Virus record (IMG/VR): IMGVR_UViG_3300032360_000014
Span: 1-50,380 of that record
Strand: one strand, 5' to 3'
DNA: 50,380 nucleotides
From: a virus
Notes under the pieces: model-generated
The model's database searches: none
Told to the model about the DNA's origin: nothing
Seen by the model: only the letters and a program-made list of their open reading frames with translations
Made by a program: the position numbers and the translations under genes
Shown here: positions 7,462 through 14,642 of the stretch, one piece after another
Numbering within the stretch: position 1 is the first letter of the stretch
Layout: every line of letters starts with the position of its first letter

Positions 7462-7516
7462 AAAATATATGGGAAATAATCAAAGTCAGCGTTGAAAACT
7501 TAGTTGGTACGAATTC

Positions 7517-7714
7517 ATGAGTAAAAAGTTACAAGAACAGCTAGCAGCTCAAGAGGAGCAAATTGCCGCTTTAAAGTATCACAATATTAGTTTAAGGCAG
7601 TTACTTGAAGTTGTAATCAATCATTCAGAAGATCCTAGAAATGGGTTATTTGAATGTATTGGGGTGGCAATAAAGCAAGGTGAAAACCTTTGTTCAACAA
7701 TAATTAAAGTTTAA
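7517..7714 (+). CDS. Hypothetical small coiled-coil protein
   Basis: A 65-residue protein whose first 30 residues form a heptad-like coil (KKLQEQLAAQEEQIAALK). No family recognised. It lies in the early small-gene cluster, 9 bp before the next short gene. The ribosome-binding site is weak. Confidence 0.55.
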   Translation: MSKKLQEQLAAQEEQIAALKYHNISLRQLLEVVINHSEDPRNGLFECIGVAIKQGENLCSTIIKV

Positions 7715-7723
7715 GGAAAGGTT

Positions 7724-7888
7724 ATGTATGTAGCGATAGGTAGAACAGTAAAATGGCAAGGAACAGTGCACACAACTATCGGTGTGGCTCCTGCTTGTAG
7801 GGTTGGTCTGGGTGAGGGTTATGCTTCACTAATTTTGATAGGCGGCACATCAAAATACGTTAATACAAAAGAACTTGAATTAATCTAG
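7724..7888 (+). CDS. Hypothetical 54-aa protein
   Basis: ATG at 7724 preceded by AAGGAAAGG and ending in TAG at 7886-7888. The translation begins MYVAIGRTVKWQGTV and is beta-strand rich and Gly-rich. No family recognised. It is supported by the strong ribosome-binding site and by its tight fit between two same-strand genes. Confidence 0.6.
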   Translation: MYVAIGRTVKWQGTVHTTIGVAPACRVGLGEGYASLILIGGTSKYVNTKELELI

Positions 7889-7899
7889 TTGGAATAATT

Positions 7900-8316
7900 A
7901 TGGATGCACTAACAAAAAAACTTAATGAATTTCACAGTCAAGATGATGGGGCATTGCTCGATCACATAAATCATGATCTGCTTTCTGGTGATTTTGGAAT
8001 TAGTCGCATACAGAGAGTATTACGAATTGGTTACAACCGCGCTGCGCATTTGGTTGATAGATCAATTGAAAGTGGCACTCTTGTACGTCCTGATGGCTAC
8101 CCACACATGGTTCGCTTTAATGATGAAATACGCAAGAAAATGGACATTAAAATGTGCGTTGTCGAGTGTTTGGAATGTGAAAAAGAGTTTGAAACCTCGC
8201 AGCGAAAACAAGGTGTCGAAACAGTTGCTTGTTCACATTGTAACTATGAACACGATATTGATACCGATGATCATGGTGATGGTCAATTTTGGTATCTTTG
8301 CCATAAAAAACAATAG
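7900..8316 (+). CDS. FtsK-gamma-like winged-helix plus zinc-ribbon protein
   Basis: A 138-residue protein in two parts. Residues about 30-65 (GISRIQRVLRIGYNRAAHLVD...GTL) closely follow the FtsK gamma winged helix, the domain by which the FtsK motor reads KOPS. Residues about 90-115 hold a CxxC...CxxC zinc ribbon (CLEC, CSHC). There is no ATPase part, so this is a stand-alone DNA-binding protein. Such lone gamma domains occur in phages and plasmids. A link to FtsK or dimer resolution is possible but unproven. Confidence 0.75.
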   Translation: MDALTKKLNEFHSQDDGALLDHINHDLLSGDFGISRIQRVLRIGYNRAAHLVDRSIESGTLVRPDGYPHMVRFNDEIRKKMDIKMCVVECLECEKEFETSQRKQGVETVACSHCNYEHDIDTDDHGDGQFWYLCHKKQ

Positions 8317-8327
8317 TTTGAATATAT

Positions 8328-8498
8328 ATGAAGTGGCCGACAGGAAAATATAACGGGCGAAAAGTATCGGGTTTTAGGGTTTTATTTCGAGTTCGGGTTT
8401 TCCGGTGCTTTTGGATTCCTAAATTTGAGTGGAACTTTGGAGAGCCCTATCTTTTCTGGCTGGTTTTCATGATTCATTTTGAAACCGAATATAAATAG
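8328..8498 (+). CDS. Short conserved-looking phage protein (56 aa)
   Basis: ATG at 8328 and TAG at 8496-8498. The translation begins MKWPTGKYNGRKVSGF and includes WNFGEPYLFWLVF, rich in Arg, Phe and Trp. This pattern, basic start followed by an aromatic FGEPY segment, is one I recall from short proteins of other temperate phages. Its ribosome-binding site is poor. Function unknown. Confidence 0.55.
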   Translation: MKWPTGKYNGRKVSGFRVLFRVRVFRCFWIPKFEWNFGEPYLFWLVFMIHFETEYK

Positions 8499-8530
8499 TG
8501 GAATAAAGGAAACCATAGGAAATTTTTAAA

Positions 8531-8839
8531 ATGCTAAATCCATACGATAAAAGCAGTATTACTTATGTTGTCGATAATAGCGCGGGTAAGCTGCCATTTA
8601 ACCCCGTTTTAAATGTAGAAGGTAAACAACTAAAATTGTTAGCAGCTAGTGTTCAAAACGAGGTTCTGTATTCTCAACGACTGAGTCAGTTGTTGAAGTG
8701 CTTAATCATTGAGTCTGATATTGATGTGACTGTGCTTAACGAAGTTGGATTCTCAAAAACTGACGCTGATAGTTTGGGGCTGAGTATTAACGGCTTAGAA
8801 AATATTAATGTGCCGAGCGATTGGCAAAATTACCTTTAG
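8531..8839 (+). CDS. Hypothetical protein
   Basis: A 102-residue protein of unknown family, acidic toward the C terminus, with AAAGGAAACC about 20 bp upstream. It is followed 12 bp later by a short Cys-containing gene. Same-strand early cluster. Confidence 0.6.
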   Translation: MLNPYDKSSITYVVDNSAGKLPFNPVLNVEGKQLKLLAASVQNEVLYSQRLSQLLKCLIIESDIDVTVLNEVGFSKTDADSLGLSINGLENINVPSDWQNYL

Positions 8840-8851
8840 CGAGCACTTTTC

Positions 8852-9007
8852 ATGTTTACCAAATTAAGAAAATACTTTTTTAATATTTGCAGTAAGTGCG
8901 AATGCGAAGTTCAACACACTGTTTACGGTGTACGCTATTGCACTAAGCATTTGAACAGTGAATACCAAAGAGTGATGGATATAGAAGCAGAAAAAAGAGG
9001 TGTATAA
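8852..9007 (+). CDS. 51-aa Cys-rich (zinc-finger-like) protein
   Basis: ATG at 8852, TAA at 9005-9007, directly abutting the next ATG at 9008. The protein holds CSKCECE and YCTKH, a CxxC...CxxH pattern suggesting a small zinc-binding domain. Translational coupling to the next gene supports it being real. Confidence 0.6.
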   Translation: MFTKLRKYFFNICSKCECEVQHTVYGVRYCTKHLNSEYQRVMDIEAEKRGV

Positions 9008-9268
9008 ATGAAAAGTTTGCCCATTGATGTTGAATTAGCAAACGCATTTGAATCATTACCAGAGGTGCCGAGCTTGCAAGTATTATCACTTTTAAGAGAG
9101 TCGGCTAGTGTAGTACCTGGTGATTTACCCCTTTGGGAAAAAGGCAAAGAGCTACAGCAAAAATATGGCTGTGATGTCGTGCCGCCAACAAGTGAAATTG
9201 AAAGTGCGGCGGGGTTGTGGTTTTTTATCCGGCAATCTATTTTAAGCCAAAGAGTAAGGGAGTCATAA
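9008..9268 (+). CDS. Hypothetical protein
   Basis: An 86-residue soluble protein with no recognised domain. It abuts the gene before (stop/start junction at 9007/9008) and the gene after (9268/9269), so the three are translationally linked to the proteasome-like hydrolase. Confidence 0.65.
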   Translation: MKSLPIDVELANAFESLPEVPSLQVLSLLRESASVVPGDLPLWEKGKELQQKYGCDVVPPTSEIESAAGLWFFIRQSILSQRVRES

Positions 9269-10021
9269 TTGACCACAATCGCTTATTCAGAAAAACACAA
9301 CCAGATTGCGTGTGACTCACGAACAACCGAAGGCAATGCTATTTTAAACGAACATGCACAAAAGTGGTTTGTTTTAGCGTGTGGTTCTAAAGTGTTTTGC
9401 AGCGGGGCCACGCTTGATATTGAGCAGCTTAAAAAGCGCCTGCAGCACGGAGAGCTGTTTTCAAACATTGGATTGGTAAAGTTTATTCGAGTTGGTTCTA
9501 AAGGGGTTTTTTATGGTGAAGCGAATAATGATCATATAAAAGAAGAGCCTTTGAATCATGATCACGCAATCGGTAGCGGTGCCCCTTATGCGCAGGCAGC
9601 AATGGAGCGTGGTGATATCGCCCAACAAGCAGTAGAGTGCGCTGCACGACGAGATTCAAAGACAAACAATATAATCCATGTTTTTAATACGTTGCCCAGC
9701 GATTGGCCGTACTCTGAATTACACGCCCTTGCTGATCAGTTTGATGAACTCGCAAAACAGGTCAGTGCGTTAGATAAGCGCTTAACTGTCAGCGAGCTTT
9801 CATCGCTACAAAGCCGCTTTGCAAATCTAAGTAATACAGTAAAAAATATGCGGGCTATGCTCCACTTTCCAGCTACCAACCAGCTTGCGCGCCTTTCTCT
9901 GGGTTATAGTGAGTTAGATGCATTAGAAAGCTATTTCAAAGAGAACGAAGTAAGTTATCGACTCATTAGTAACCCGCCCTCTATCCTAGATAACCTCGAC
10001 GTACAAATACAATTTCGGTAA
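9269..10021 (+). CDS. Proteasome-beta/HslV-like Ntn hydrolase
   Basis: A 250-residue protein starting at TTG with AAGGGAG upstream. The N terminus MTTIAYS...IACDSRTTEGN, the internal FCSGATLD and the IGSGAPYAQAAMERG...AVECAARRDSKTN segment follow the proteasome beta/HslV fold, in which Met removal exposes a catalytic Thr2. The first 150 residues cover the fold; the remaining 100 residues are helical and not recognised. Phage-encoded versions are known. Targets are unknown; the frame may act on host or phage proteins during infection. The 93-bp repeats begin ten bases after its stop codon. Confidence 0.75.
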   Translation: MTTIAYSEKHNQIACDSRTTEGNAILNEHAQKWFVLACGSKVFCSGATLDIEQLKKRLQHGELFSNIGLVKFIRVGSKGVFYGEANNDHIKEEPLNHDHAIGSGAPYAQAAMERGDIAQQAVECAARRDSKTNNIIHVFNTLPSDWPYSELHALADQFDELAKQVSALDKRLTVSELSSLQSRFANLSNTVKNMRAMLHFPATNQLARLSLGYSELDALESYFKENEVSYRLISNPPSILDNLDVQIQFR

Positions 10022-10030
10022 CTGACGAGG

Positions 10031-10471
10031 TGTAGTGCAAACGGGAAACCCTTTTTAAGCTTGATGTAGAGCAATAGTTATGGGAATCAGCTTAAGTTCA
10101 CGGTGGCATTTTGGTCAATTGGGTGTAGTGCAAACGGGAGGCCCTTTTTAAGCTTGATGTAGAGCAATAGTTATGGGAATCAGCTTAAGTTCACGGTGGC
10201 ATTTTGGTCAATTGGGTGTAGTGCAAACGGGAAAGACCATTTTAAGCTTGCTGTAGAGCAATCGCTATGGGAATCAGCTTAAGTTCACGGTGGCCTTTTG
10301 GTCAATTGGGTGTAGTGCAAACGGGAAACCCTTTTTAAACTTTATGTAAAAATCATAGCTATGGGAATCAGCTTAAGTTCACGGTGGCATTTTGGTCAGT
10401 TGGGTGTAGTGCAAACGGGATGCCCCTTTTAAACTTTATGTAAAGCAATCGCTATGGGAAACACCTTAAGT
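10031..10471. repeat. 93/94-bp direct repeats, each carrying one iteron (incA-like locus)
   Basis: Nearly five units begin at 10031, 10124, 10217, 10311 and 10405. Each starts TGTAGTGCAAACGGG and contains one copy of ATGGGAATCAGCTTAAG, at 10080, 10173, 10267, 10361 and a diverged copy at 10454 that runs into the repB stop codon. The same motif, in opposite orientation, forms the 22-bp iterons upstream of repB. The layout matches plasmid P1, with iterons both in the origin (incC) and downstream of the initiator gene (incA), where they titrate or handcuff the initiator. Here the spacing is unusually long. Confidence 0.85.
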
Positions 10472-11212
10472 TTCATCTACGATTGAAAATACAAACTTTT
10501 CAACCTTTGAGCCTTGAAAAGTCGTTGAGCAAGCCACTTTAAGTGGGGTTTCTTTGTTGATCCGATTAATAGCCGGTTCAATAAAGCTGCGCTTCATTTC
10601 TGCTGCATTTTCTTTTTGTGAGTCTGGTAATTGGTAGCGTTCAGCAAGCCACTGTGGTGTTACAGTCCAAATGCCGGTATTGCGCCATTGGCACAAGTTT
10701 TCGTATAACCTAATCGTTCTGCTATTCTTTATGGTCCCGCATTCGTGCAAATAAAATTTTGTGAATTGTTGTGTCAAACCAACAATGTAAGGCAATAAAC
10801 GGGGGTTAAAATCAACGCGGTACGACCCTCTCCCTACTCGTGTTGATTGTTCTATTAACCAGGGGCGTACGGTTTCTTCAAACTCGCCTTCCTTGGGGTA
10901 AAACTTTACTGTGCTTTTAAGGATTTCTTCTAAACCCTTTTTAACGTCTGTCGAAGCTGTTTGCACACTAACAGAAAATAAATTTTGATAATCTGATACA
11001 TGCACATCAAATTGACCATTTGAAATGTCTATGTGTTCGTCTGTCACGGTATCTTTTATTTGCGAAAAACACATCCAAAGTACACGTTTAGCTTTTAAAG
11101 AGAGGTAATAAGCCGCTTCGCTGATCTCGTTCGATTGAGTAACTAGGTTCTTTTTATTCTTCTTAGCAAGTTTGGTCATGGGCGAACTATGGGAGTATTT
11201 AATTATACCCAT
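10466..11212 (-). CDS. repB: Rep_3-family plasmid replication initiator
   Basis: A 248-residue initiator of the RepB/Rep_3 superfamily (tandem winged helices; relatives include P1 RepA and pPS10 RepA). Recognisable segments are LVTQSNEISEAAYYLSLKAKRVLWM at the N terminus (shown in part: NEISEAAYYLSLKAKRVLW) and the central FTKFYLHECGTIKNSRTIRLYENL followed by W and RYQLP in the second winged helix. It binds iterons and recruits DnaA and helicase. It is transcribed toward the 93-bp repeats, with five 22-bp iterons upstream. A second ATG at 11179 is a possible start because the first ATG lies inside the palindromic operator at 11189-11213. Confidence 0.9.
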   Translation of the reverse strand: MGIIKYSHSSPMTKLAKKNKKNLVTQSNEISEAAYYLSLKAKRVLWMCFSQIKDTVTDEHIDISNGQFDVHVSDYQNLFSVSVQTASTDVKKGLEEILKSTVKFYPKEGEFEETVRPWLIEQSTRVGRGSYRVDFNPRLLPYIVGLTQQFTKFYLHECGTIKNSRTIRLYENLCQWRNTGIWTVTPQWLAERYQLPDSQKENAAEMKRSFIEPAINRINKETPLKVACSTTFQGSKVEKFVFSIVDET

Positions 11213-11213
11213 A
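11189..11213. promoter_or_regulatory. Half-iteron palindrome at the repB promoter
   Basis: ATGGGAGTAT and ATACCCAT form an imperfect inverted repeat around an AT-rich centre. The outer bases match the CCCAT end of the iteron. In Rep_3 plasmids, initiator dimers repress their own gene by binding such inverted half-iterons. This also contains the upstream ATG of repB. Confidence 0.6.
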
Positions 11214-11247
11214 ATAGCATGACAACCCTGTTAATAAAGCAATTTAA

Positions 11248-11352
11248 CTTAAGCTGATTCCCATAGTAACTTAAGCTGATCCCCATACTTACTTAAGCAA
11301 ATTCCCATAGGAAGTTAATGTGATCCCCATAGTAACTTAAGGTAATTCCCAT
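11248..11352. repeat. Five 22-bp iterons (origin)
   Basis: CTTAAGCTGATTCCCAT and variants begin at 11248, 11270, 11292, 11314 and 11336, exactly 22 bp apart. The 17-bp core is the reverse complement of the motif found once in each 93-bp repeat. Spacing by two helical turns places bound monomers on one DNA face, as expected for an origin. Confidence 0.9.
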
Positions 11353-11394
11353 GTGCTTGCTCTACAGCCCTTTATATATAAGGCTTTGCGTGAG

Positions 11395-11461
11395 TCTAAA
11401 AAGGTTTAAAAGGTATAAAAGATATAAAAGTTTTAAAAATACTTTGTGGATATGTGGATAA
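11395..11461. other. AT-rich unwinding region and DnaA boxes (oriV)
   Basis: An AT-rich run with repeated 'ataaaag' elements (about 11400-11440) is followed by TGTGGATAT (11445-11453, one mismatch) and TGTGGATAA (11453-11461, perfect reverse complement of the DnaA box TTATCCACA). Together with the adjacent iterons this is a standard theta origin. Confidence 0.82.
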
Positions 11462-11501
11462 AGCACATACATGATGCGCTTTAGATTGTGTATTAACTAA
11501 C

Positions 11502-11672
11502 TTAAACGAAACACAAAATCATTGGCGCTATAGAGCGTGCAACATTAGCAAAAGAGTTAACCAAATTTGCTCGTGAATTGTTAAGCTCAGCTAGAGCTTT
11601 CACTTTTTCAACTTCTAGCTCATGTTTATCTACTATCGTCCTGCGCTTTTCCGAGCCTGTGTTATAGTCCAT
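11502..11672 (-). CDS. Hypothetical 56-aa protein
   Basis: ATG at 11672 with a strong AAGGAG six bases upstream. The translation begins MDYNTGSEKRRTIVDK and continues as a charged helix, ending in a short hydrophobic tail (SIAPMILCFV). No family recognised. It lies between the Rep_3 origin and the resolvase, on the strand of both. Confidence 0.6.
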   Translation of the reverse strand: MDYNTGSEKRRTIVDKHELEVEKVKALAELNNSRANLVNSFANVARSIAPMILCFV

Positions 11673-11712
11673 ATAGAACTCCTTTTTTCATCGATTGAGG
11701 CGTTTTAATTAA

Positions 11713-11740
11713 AATGGTCAAGGTTGCAGCCTTGGCCATT
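11713..11740 (-). terminator. Intrinsic terminator (minus strand)
   Basis: AATGGtCAAGG-N6-CCTTGgCCATT is an 11-bp stem with one G-T pair. Read on the minus strand it is followed by TTTTAATT. It would stop transcripts from the resolvase side before they reach the small gene at 11502-11672. Confidence 0.65.
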
Positions 11741-11767
11741 GTCATTTTGGCGCTTGAGTGAAGCTGG

Positions 11768-11809
11768 GTAAAACAATTATTCTGTCAATACTAGAATAAT
11801 TCGTTTTAC
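11768..11809. repeat. 42-bp interrupted inverted repeat
   Basis: Arms GTAAAAC-a-ATTATTCT and AGAATAAT-tc-GTTTTAC flank a 9-bp centre. It lies in the gap downstream of the serine resolvase gene. It could be a recombination site for that enzyme, a bidirectional terminator, or a relic of a mobile element. No further copy is seen in the window. Confidence 0.55.
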
Positions 11810-12026
11810 TTAACTAAAGGTTAGACGTGAACTTCAATATTTACTCAAAAAGTCTGGTCTGCTTTTTACTGTCCACTTAAATCTCGTTACTGCTAACGCC
11901 CATTTCAATGATATTAACGTATTTTTTAAAATTCGAACGCTGAGTAAAAAAATTAATTTTTCTGCTCTTTTCTTACCTTGGCCTGTTCAAGTTCACTTTC
12001 TATTCATGCTTATCAAGAGCTAGCGG
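11810..12026. other. Noncoding AT-rich gap downstream of resolvase
   Basis: No frame with a ribosome-binding site is seen here. With the inverted repeat and terminator before it, about 350 bases between 11673 and 12026 are noncoding. Confidence 0.5.
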
Positions 12027-12734
12027 CTAAAGCGGTATAGTTTTTAAAAAATATTTTACTTCTGTGATACTCATGCCCTTTTGATAAATGTCTCTATCTC
12101 GGGCTAGACAAATTAACTCGTCGCGTTTGTTTAGCCAGTTGTCGAGCGTTGTAGGCGATACATGAAGCTTGCGCGCTATCTCGCTTTTTGTCACATCTTG
12201 AGATAACCAAAATAACACCTGATTTTCGTGCTTATCTAGCTTACTGGTGATGATTGCCCCCTTCGCCCTGCCCGTTGGTAGGCTGGCTCTTTTTCTACGT
12301 TCAGCGGCCTCTTTGGCCTTTAAGCTTCGTTGTTTGCTAAAGTCTTGTGCAGCAAAGGCTTTGCCTATGGTCATAAAAAAAGTGGCTAAATCGTTTTTGT
12401 GATCGGGGGTAAGAACGTCAGCGTTTAAACAAAAGTGTAATTCAGCGCCGTTATTTATCACCCTTGTGATAATTTCTAGAATGTCACTGACAGAATCACG
12501 GCCCAGTCGCTCTATATCATTTACGAGTAACCGATCACCTTTTTTAAGCAGTTCGATGATCTCTATCAGGCCCCTTTGCGCTTTGTTTGTTTTACTGCCG
12601 CTCAGTTCGTATTCAAACCATTTACTAATATATAGCCCATGTTCATCGGCATATTTATTAATGCGGTCACGCTGGCCTGTGGAGTCTTGTTTGTTGTGAT
12701 CACTAATGCGGATATAAGCGTAATTTTTAGCCAA
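12027..12734 (-). CDS. Serine recombinase (resolvase family)
   Basis: A 235-residue small serine recombinase. Catalytic Ser11 lies in YIRISDHNKQ, and the conserved arginines lie in NDIERLGRD (Arg76, Arg79). The long helix E region follows, then a C-terminal HTH (SEIARKLHVSPTTLDNWL, about 185-202) that recognises the site. Length is slightly above Tn3-type resolvases (about 185 aa). On a plasmid prophage it likely resolves multimers. No transposase or terminal repeats are near, so it does not look like part of a transposon. Candidate res DNA lies upstream at 12735-12850. Confidence 0.88.
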   Translation of the reverse strand: MAKNYAYIRISDHNKQDSTGQRDRINKYADEHGLYISKWFEYELSGSKTNKAQRGLIEIIELLKKGDRLLVNDIERLGRDSVSDILEIITRVINNGAELHFCLNADVLTPDHKNDLATFFMTIGKAFAAQDFSKQRSLKAKEAAERRKRASLPTGRAKGAIITSKLDKHENQVLFWLSQDVTKSEIARKLHVSPTTLDNWLNKRDELICLARDRDIYQKGMSITEVKYFLKTIPL

Positions 12735-12850
12735 AACTCAACAATCCAGTCTAGAGTTTAAATGATTGGCTAGAGTGTAAAGTTATTAACTTTTTAAGCG
12801 TTAATATTTAATGTGCCTAGGGTTTACCCTAAAATGGATTTTTCGGGCAA
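12735..12850. promoter_or_regulatory. Upstream region of resolvase, candidate res site
   Basis: It contains a CTAGAGT repeat (about 12753 and 12771), the palindrome AAAGTT-att-AACTTT near 12779-12794 and a GGGT/ACCC inverted repeat near 12823. Resolvase binding sites are often next to their gene and made of several short diads. The assignment is inference. Confidence 0.35.
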
Positions 12851-12854
12851 TAAA

Positions 12855-12876
12855 AAGCCGCTAATCAAAGCGGCTT
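12855..12876 (-). terminator. Intrinsic terminator after the double-glycine peptide gene
   Basis: AAGCCGC-N8-GCGGCTT. Read on the minus strand, the stem is followed by a T-run (GCGGCTTTTTATTG). It ends the transcript of the peptide/membrane/HTH operon. Confidence 0.75.
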
Positions 12877-12888
12877 AAGTATCATAAA

Positions 12889-13011
12889 TTATGGTTTATT
12901 TTTGTAATAAGTAACCACTGCGTTTCTGGCTTGTGGCTGGCCGCCTCGATCACCAGTGCCAGCGCCACCACCTACTACTGTTTTAATCACGTCTTTCGAT
13001 AACACTATCAT
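12889..13011 (-). CDS. 40-aa peptide with a double-glycine-type leader
   Basis: ATG at 13011 with GAGG six bases upstream. The N-terminal part LSKDVIKTVVGGG matches the pattern of double-glycine leaders (LSxxxIxxVxGG) of class II bacteriocins and microcins. Cleavage after the Gly pair would release a peptide of about 24-25 residues rich in Gly, Gln and Tyr/Lys (ending VVTYYKNKP). It lies 57 bp after a membrane-protein gene and before a terminator, same strand. No C39 peptidase/ABC exporter is present, so host export machinery would be needed. It could instead be an unrelated small Gly-rich protein. Confidence 0.55.
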   Translation of the reverse strand: MIVLSKDVIKTVVGGGAGTGDRGGQPQARNAVVTYYKNKP

Positions 13012-13068
13012 TTTAAGCCTCGTTTATTTTGAGTTTCTACAACTATTTTGCTTATATATGATTAAAAA

Positions 13069-13740
13069 TCAATGAGAAATCCCAGCTTTTATTCTCTTAT
13101 TTACAATGCCGTCGATACTCATTGCAGCAAGGCCAAGTATCATCAACCCAGTGGTGCACATTTTTAAATATGGGTATGCATCAAAAACAAATATGTACTT
13201 CATTAATGTTGGGTCAGCGGCAATAGGGTATATGCTCATATTGAAGTAATCTAACAATGGCACTAACTCAAGTTTTTCTATAGCTATATTGAAATACTCA
13301 GGGTGCCTGATTAAGTGTTCAATCATTAATAAAGCATTAAAGAATATACTAGCAACCAGCGCAATTCTTATCGCATATTCTTGTTTGGTCGCTTCAACAT
13401 TTTTGAGAACTTTTATGGCAAAAGTATCTTTTTTAGGCCTAAAAATATCAAATGCTCTAAAACAAATGTCTATACGAAAGTACAATAATAAAATTGTCAA
13501 CGTATCAATTGCGCAATAAGCTGCTTGTCTAATGAGGAGTTCTTCAGGTAAATGAACTCTCACTAGAAACAAATCAATTGCGTTGGCGCAGAGAAAGACA
13601 GACGCTATCCAAATCCTATTAGGGTCTTTCATGTTGCAAATAAGCGTAAGGATTAATGCTGTTAAAAAGATAAAACCCATCCATTCGGCGAGTGCATTAT
13701 CACTAGAAATGGCACTAAAAACATTGAAAATTATATCCAT
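13069..13740 (-). CDS. Polytopic membrane protein
   Basis: A 223-residue protein with about five or six hydrophobic segments (around residues 18-36, 42-60, 73-88, 125-142, 195-215). No catalytic motif and no recognised family. The start ATG directly follows the stop codon of the HTH gene (TAG|ATG on the minus strand), so the two are coupled. With the downstream peptide gene it forms a three-gene unit. An immunity, superinfection-exclusion or sensing role is possible, but nothing in the sequence decides this. Confidence 0.7.
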   Translation of the reverse strand: MDIIFNVFSAISSDNALAEWMGFIFLTALILTLICNMKDPNRIWIASVFLCANAIDLFLVRVHLPEELLIRQAAYCAIDTLTILLLYFRIDICFRAFDIFRPKKDTFAIKVLKNVEATKQEYAIRIALVASIFFNALLMIEHLIRHPEYFNIAIEKLELVPLLDYFNMSIYPIAADPTLMKYIFVFDAYPYLKMCTTGLMILGLAAMSIDGIVNKRIKAGISH

Positions 13741-14145
13741 CTATTTGTCCTCATCTTCTGACTTCAAATCCTTGATAAACCGCTCTTTATCACTTGTTGA
13801 TAATTTATTGAATTGCTTGCGCAAATATACAATAGTTGAACCACTCATAAGAAAAGAGCTACGCTTTTTCTTTACTAACTCTTGCAGCTTTCGCCATTGT
13901 GTTACGGTTGGTTCGTTCGTGAGTTCAGGATCTTCCCAGTGCTTTATGGTATTTGGTGATTTCACACCTAGTTTTTTTTGAAGTCCTGTTTTATTTAGCC
14001 CTAGCTCAAGCCGCATACTTTTAATTAACGCAGCTGTTTCACGGGTTTCGTCGTCAGGGTATTTACCCACATCTACCTCCCTGCATATATTTTTTGCTAA
14101 TTTTGGAACAATTATATTTGTAAAATAATTGAAAAAAAACTCCAT
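13741..14145 (-). CDS. HTH (XRE-like) regulator
   Basis: A 134-residue protein. The central part (IKSMRLELGLNKTGLQKKLGVKSPNTIKHWED, quoted in pieces: LGLNKTGLQKKLGVKSPN and TIKHWED) is a helix-turn-helix of the XRE/MqsA-like type. The N terminus is aromatic and the C terminus acidic. It is the first gene of the unit that continues with the membrane protein and peptide, so it probably regulates that unit. There is no obvious Shine-Dalgarno site before the ATG at 14145, so the start is uncertain. Confidence 0.7.
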   Translation of the reverse strand: MEFFFNYFTNIIVPKLAKNICREVDVGKYPDDETRETAALIKSMRLELGLNKTGLQKKLGVKSPNTIKHWEDPELTNEPTVTQWRKLQELVKKKRSSFLMSGSTIVYLRKQFNKLSTSDKERFIKDLKSEDEDK

Positions 14146-14244
14146 TCATTAACATATCCGCATTTTTTTGCATCTAAGCCTTGTTATATTCCCTTCACTG
14201 TTCAGCAATCAAGAAGTTTGCTGCTATTAATAAAAGGACAAGTT

Positions 14245-14481
14245 ATGTTACCTCTCGCGCTGCTGTTATTGCTAACTTTATGCTTATGCACCTACCACAT
14301 TATCAATCGTTTCATAGAGCGCCGCTGCTTAAATCGGGCTTTTAAAAAAGCAAAGCGTGAGCTAAACAGCGCATACTCACAAGCCGAAAAAAACAGTGCA
14401 CAAGCTGAGTGTGAGGTATTACAAGTTTTGTTAACTGCGTGTGACTCAAAAAAATTAGTTAATGAACATAAGGCCAGCTAA
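14245..14481 (+). CDS. Small membrane-anchored protein
   Basis: 78 residues from ATG 14245, chosen because AAGGAC precedes it; an upstream TTG frame start at 14218 has no such site. Residues 2-22 form one hydrophobic segment, followed by a charged helical tail (ERRCLNRAFKKAKREL). Function unknown. Its stop overlaps the next start (TAATG). Confidence 0.6.
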   Translation: MLPLALLLLLTLCLCTYHIINRFIERRCLNRAFKKAKRELNSAYSQAEKNSAQAECEVLQVLLTACDSKKLVNEHKAS

Positions 14482-14642
14482 TGAAAAATTTAACTACACA
14501 TCAGCTGGCAAAATTAAAGCAAGCACAAGCCGAAGCTCTGGAGTTGTCCGCGTCGTCGGTTGAGTTCGGCGAAAACCACGCGGCTTGTGCTGCACGTCAA
14601 ATTGCTAAGCTGATCAGTGAGGCGCTTGGCGAAGAAAGTTAA
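14481..14642 (+). CDS. Hypothetical 53-aa protein
   Basis: Begins MKNLTTHQLAKLKQAQAEAL, a helical Ala-rich protein. The start overlaps the stop of the gene before (TAATG), so translation is coupled. No family recognised. Confidence 0.58.
   Translation: MKNLTTHQLAKLKQAQAEALELSASSVEFGENHAACAARQIAKLISEALGEES

Noticed and set aside
10031-10471. CRISPR-like repeat array
   Set aside because: The whole 93/94-bp unit is conserved with no variable spacers, no cas genes are present, and each unit carries the Rep iteron.
12027-12734. Transposon-borne resolvase
   Set aside because: No transposase and no terminal inverted repeats with target duplications were found around it.
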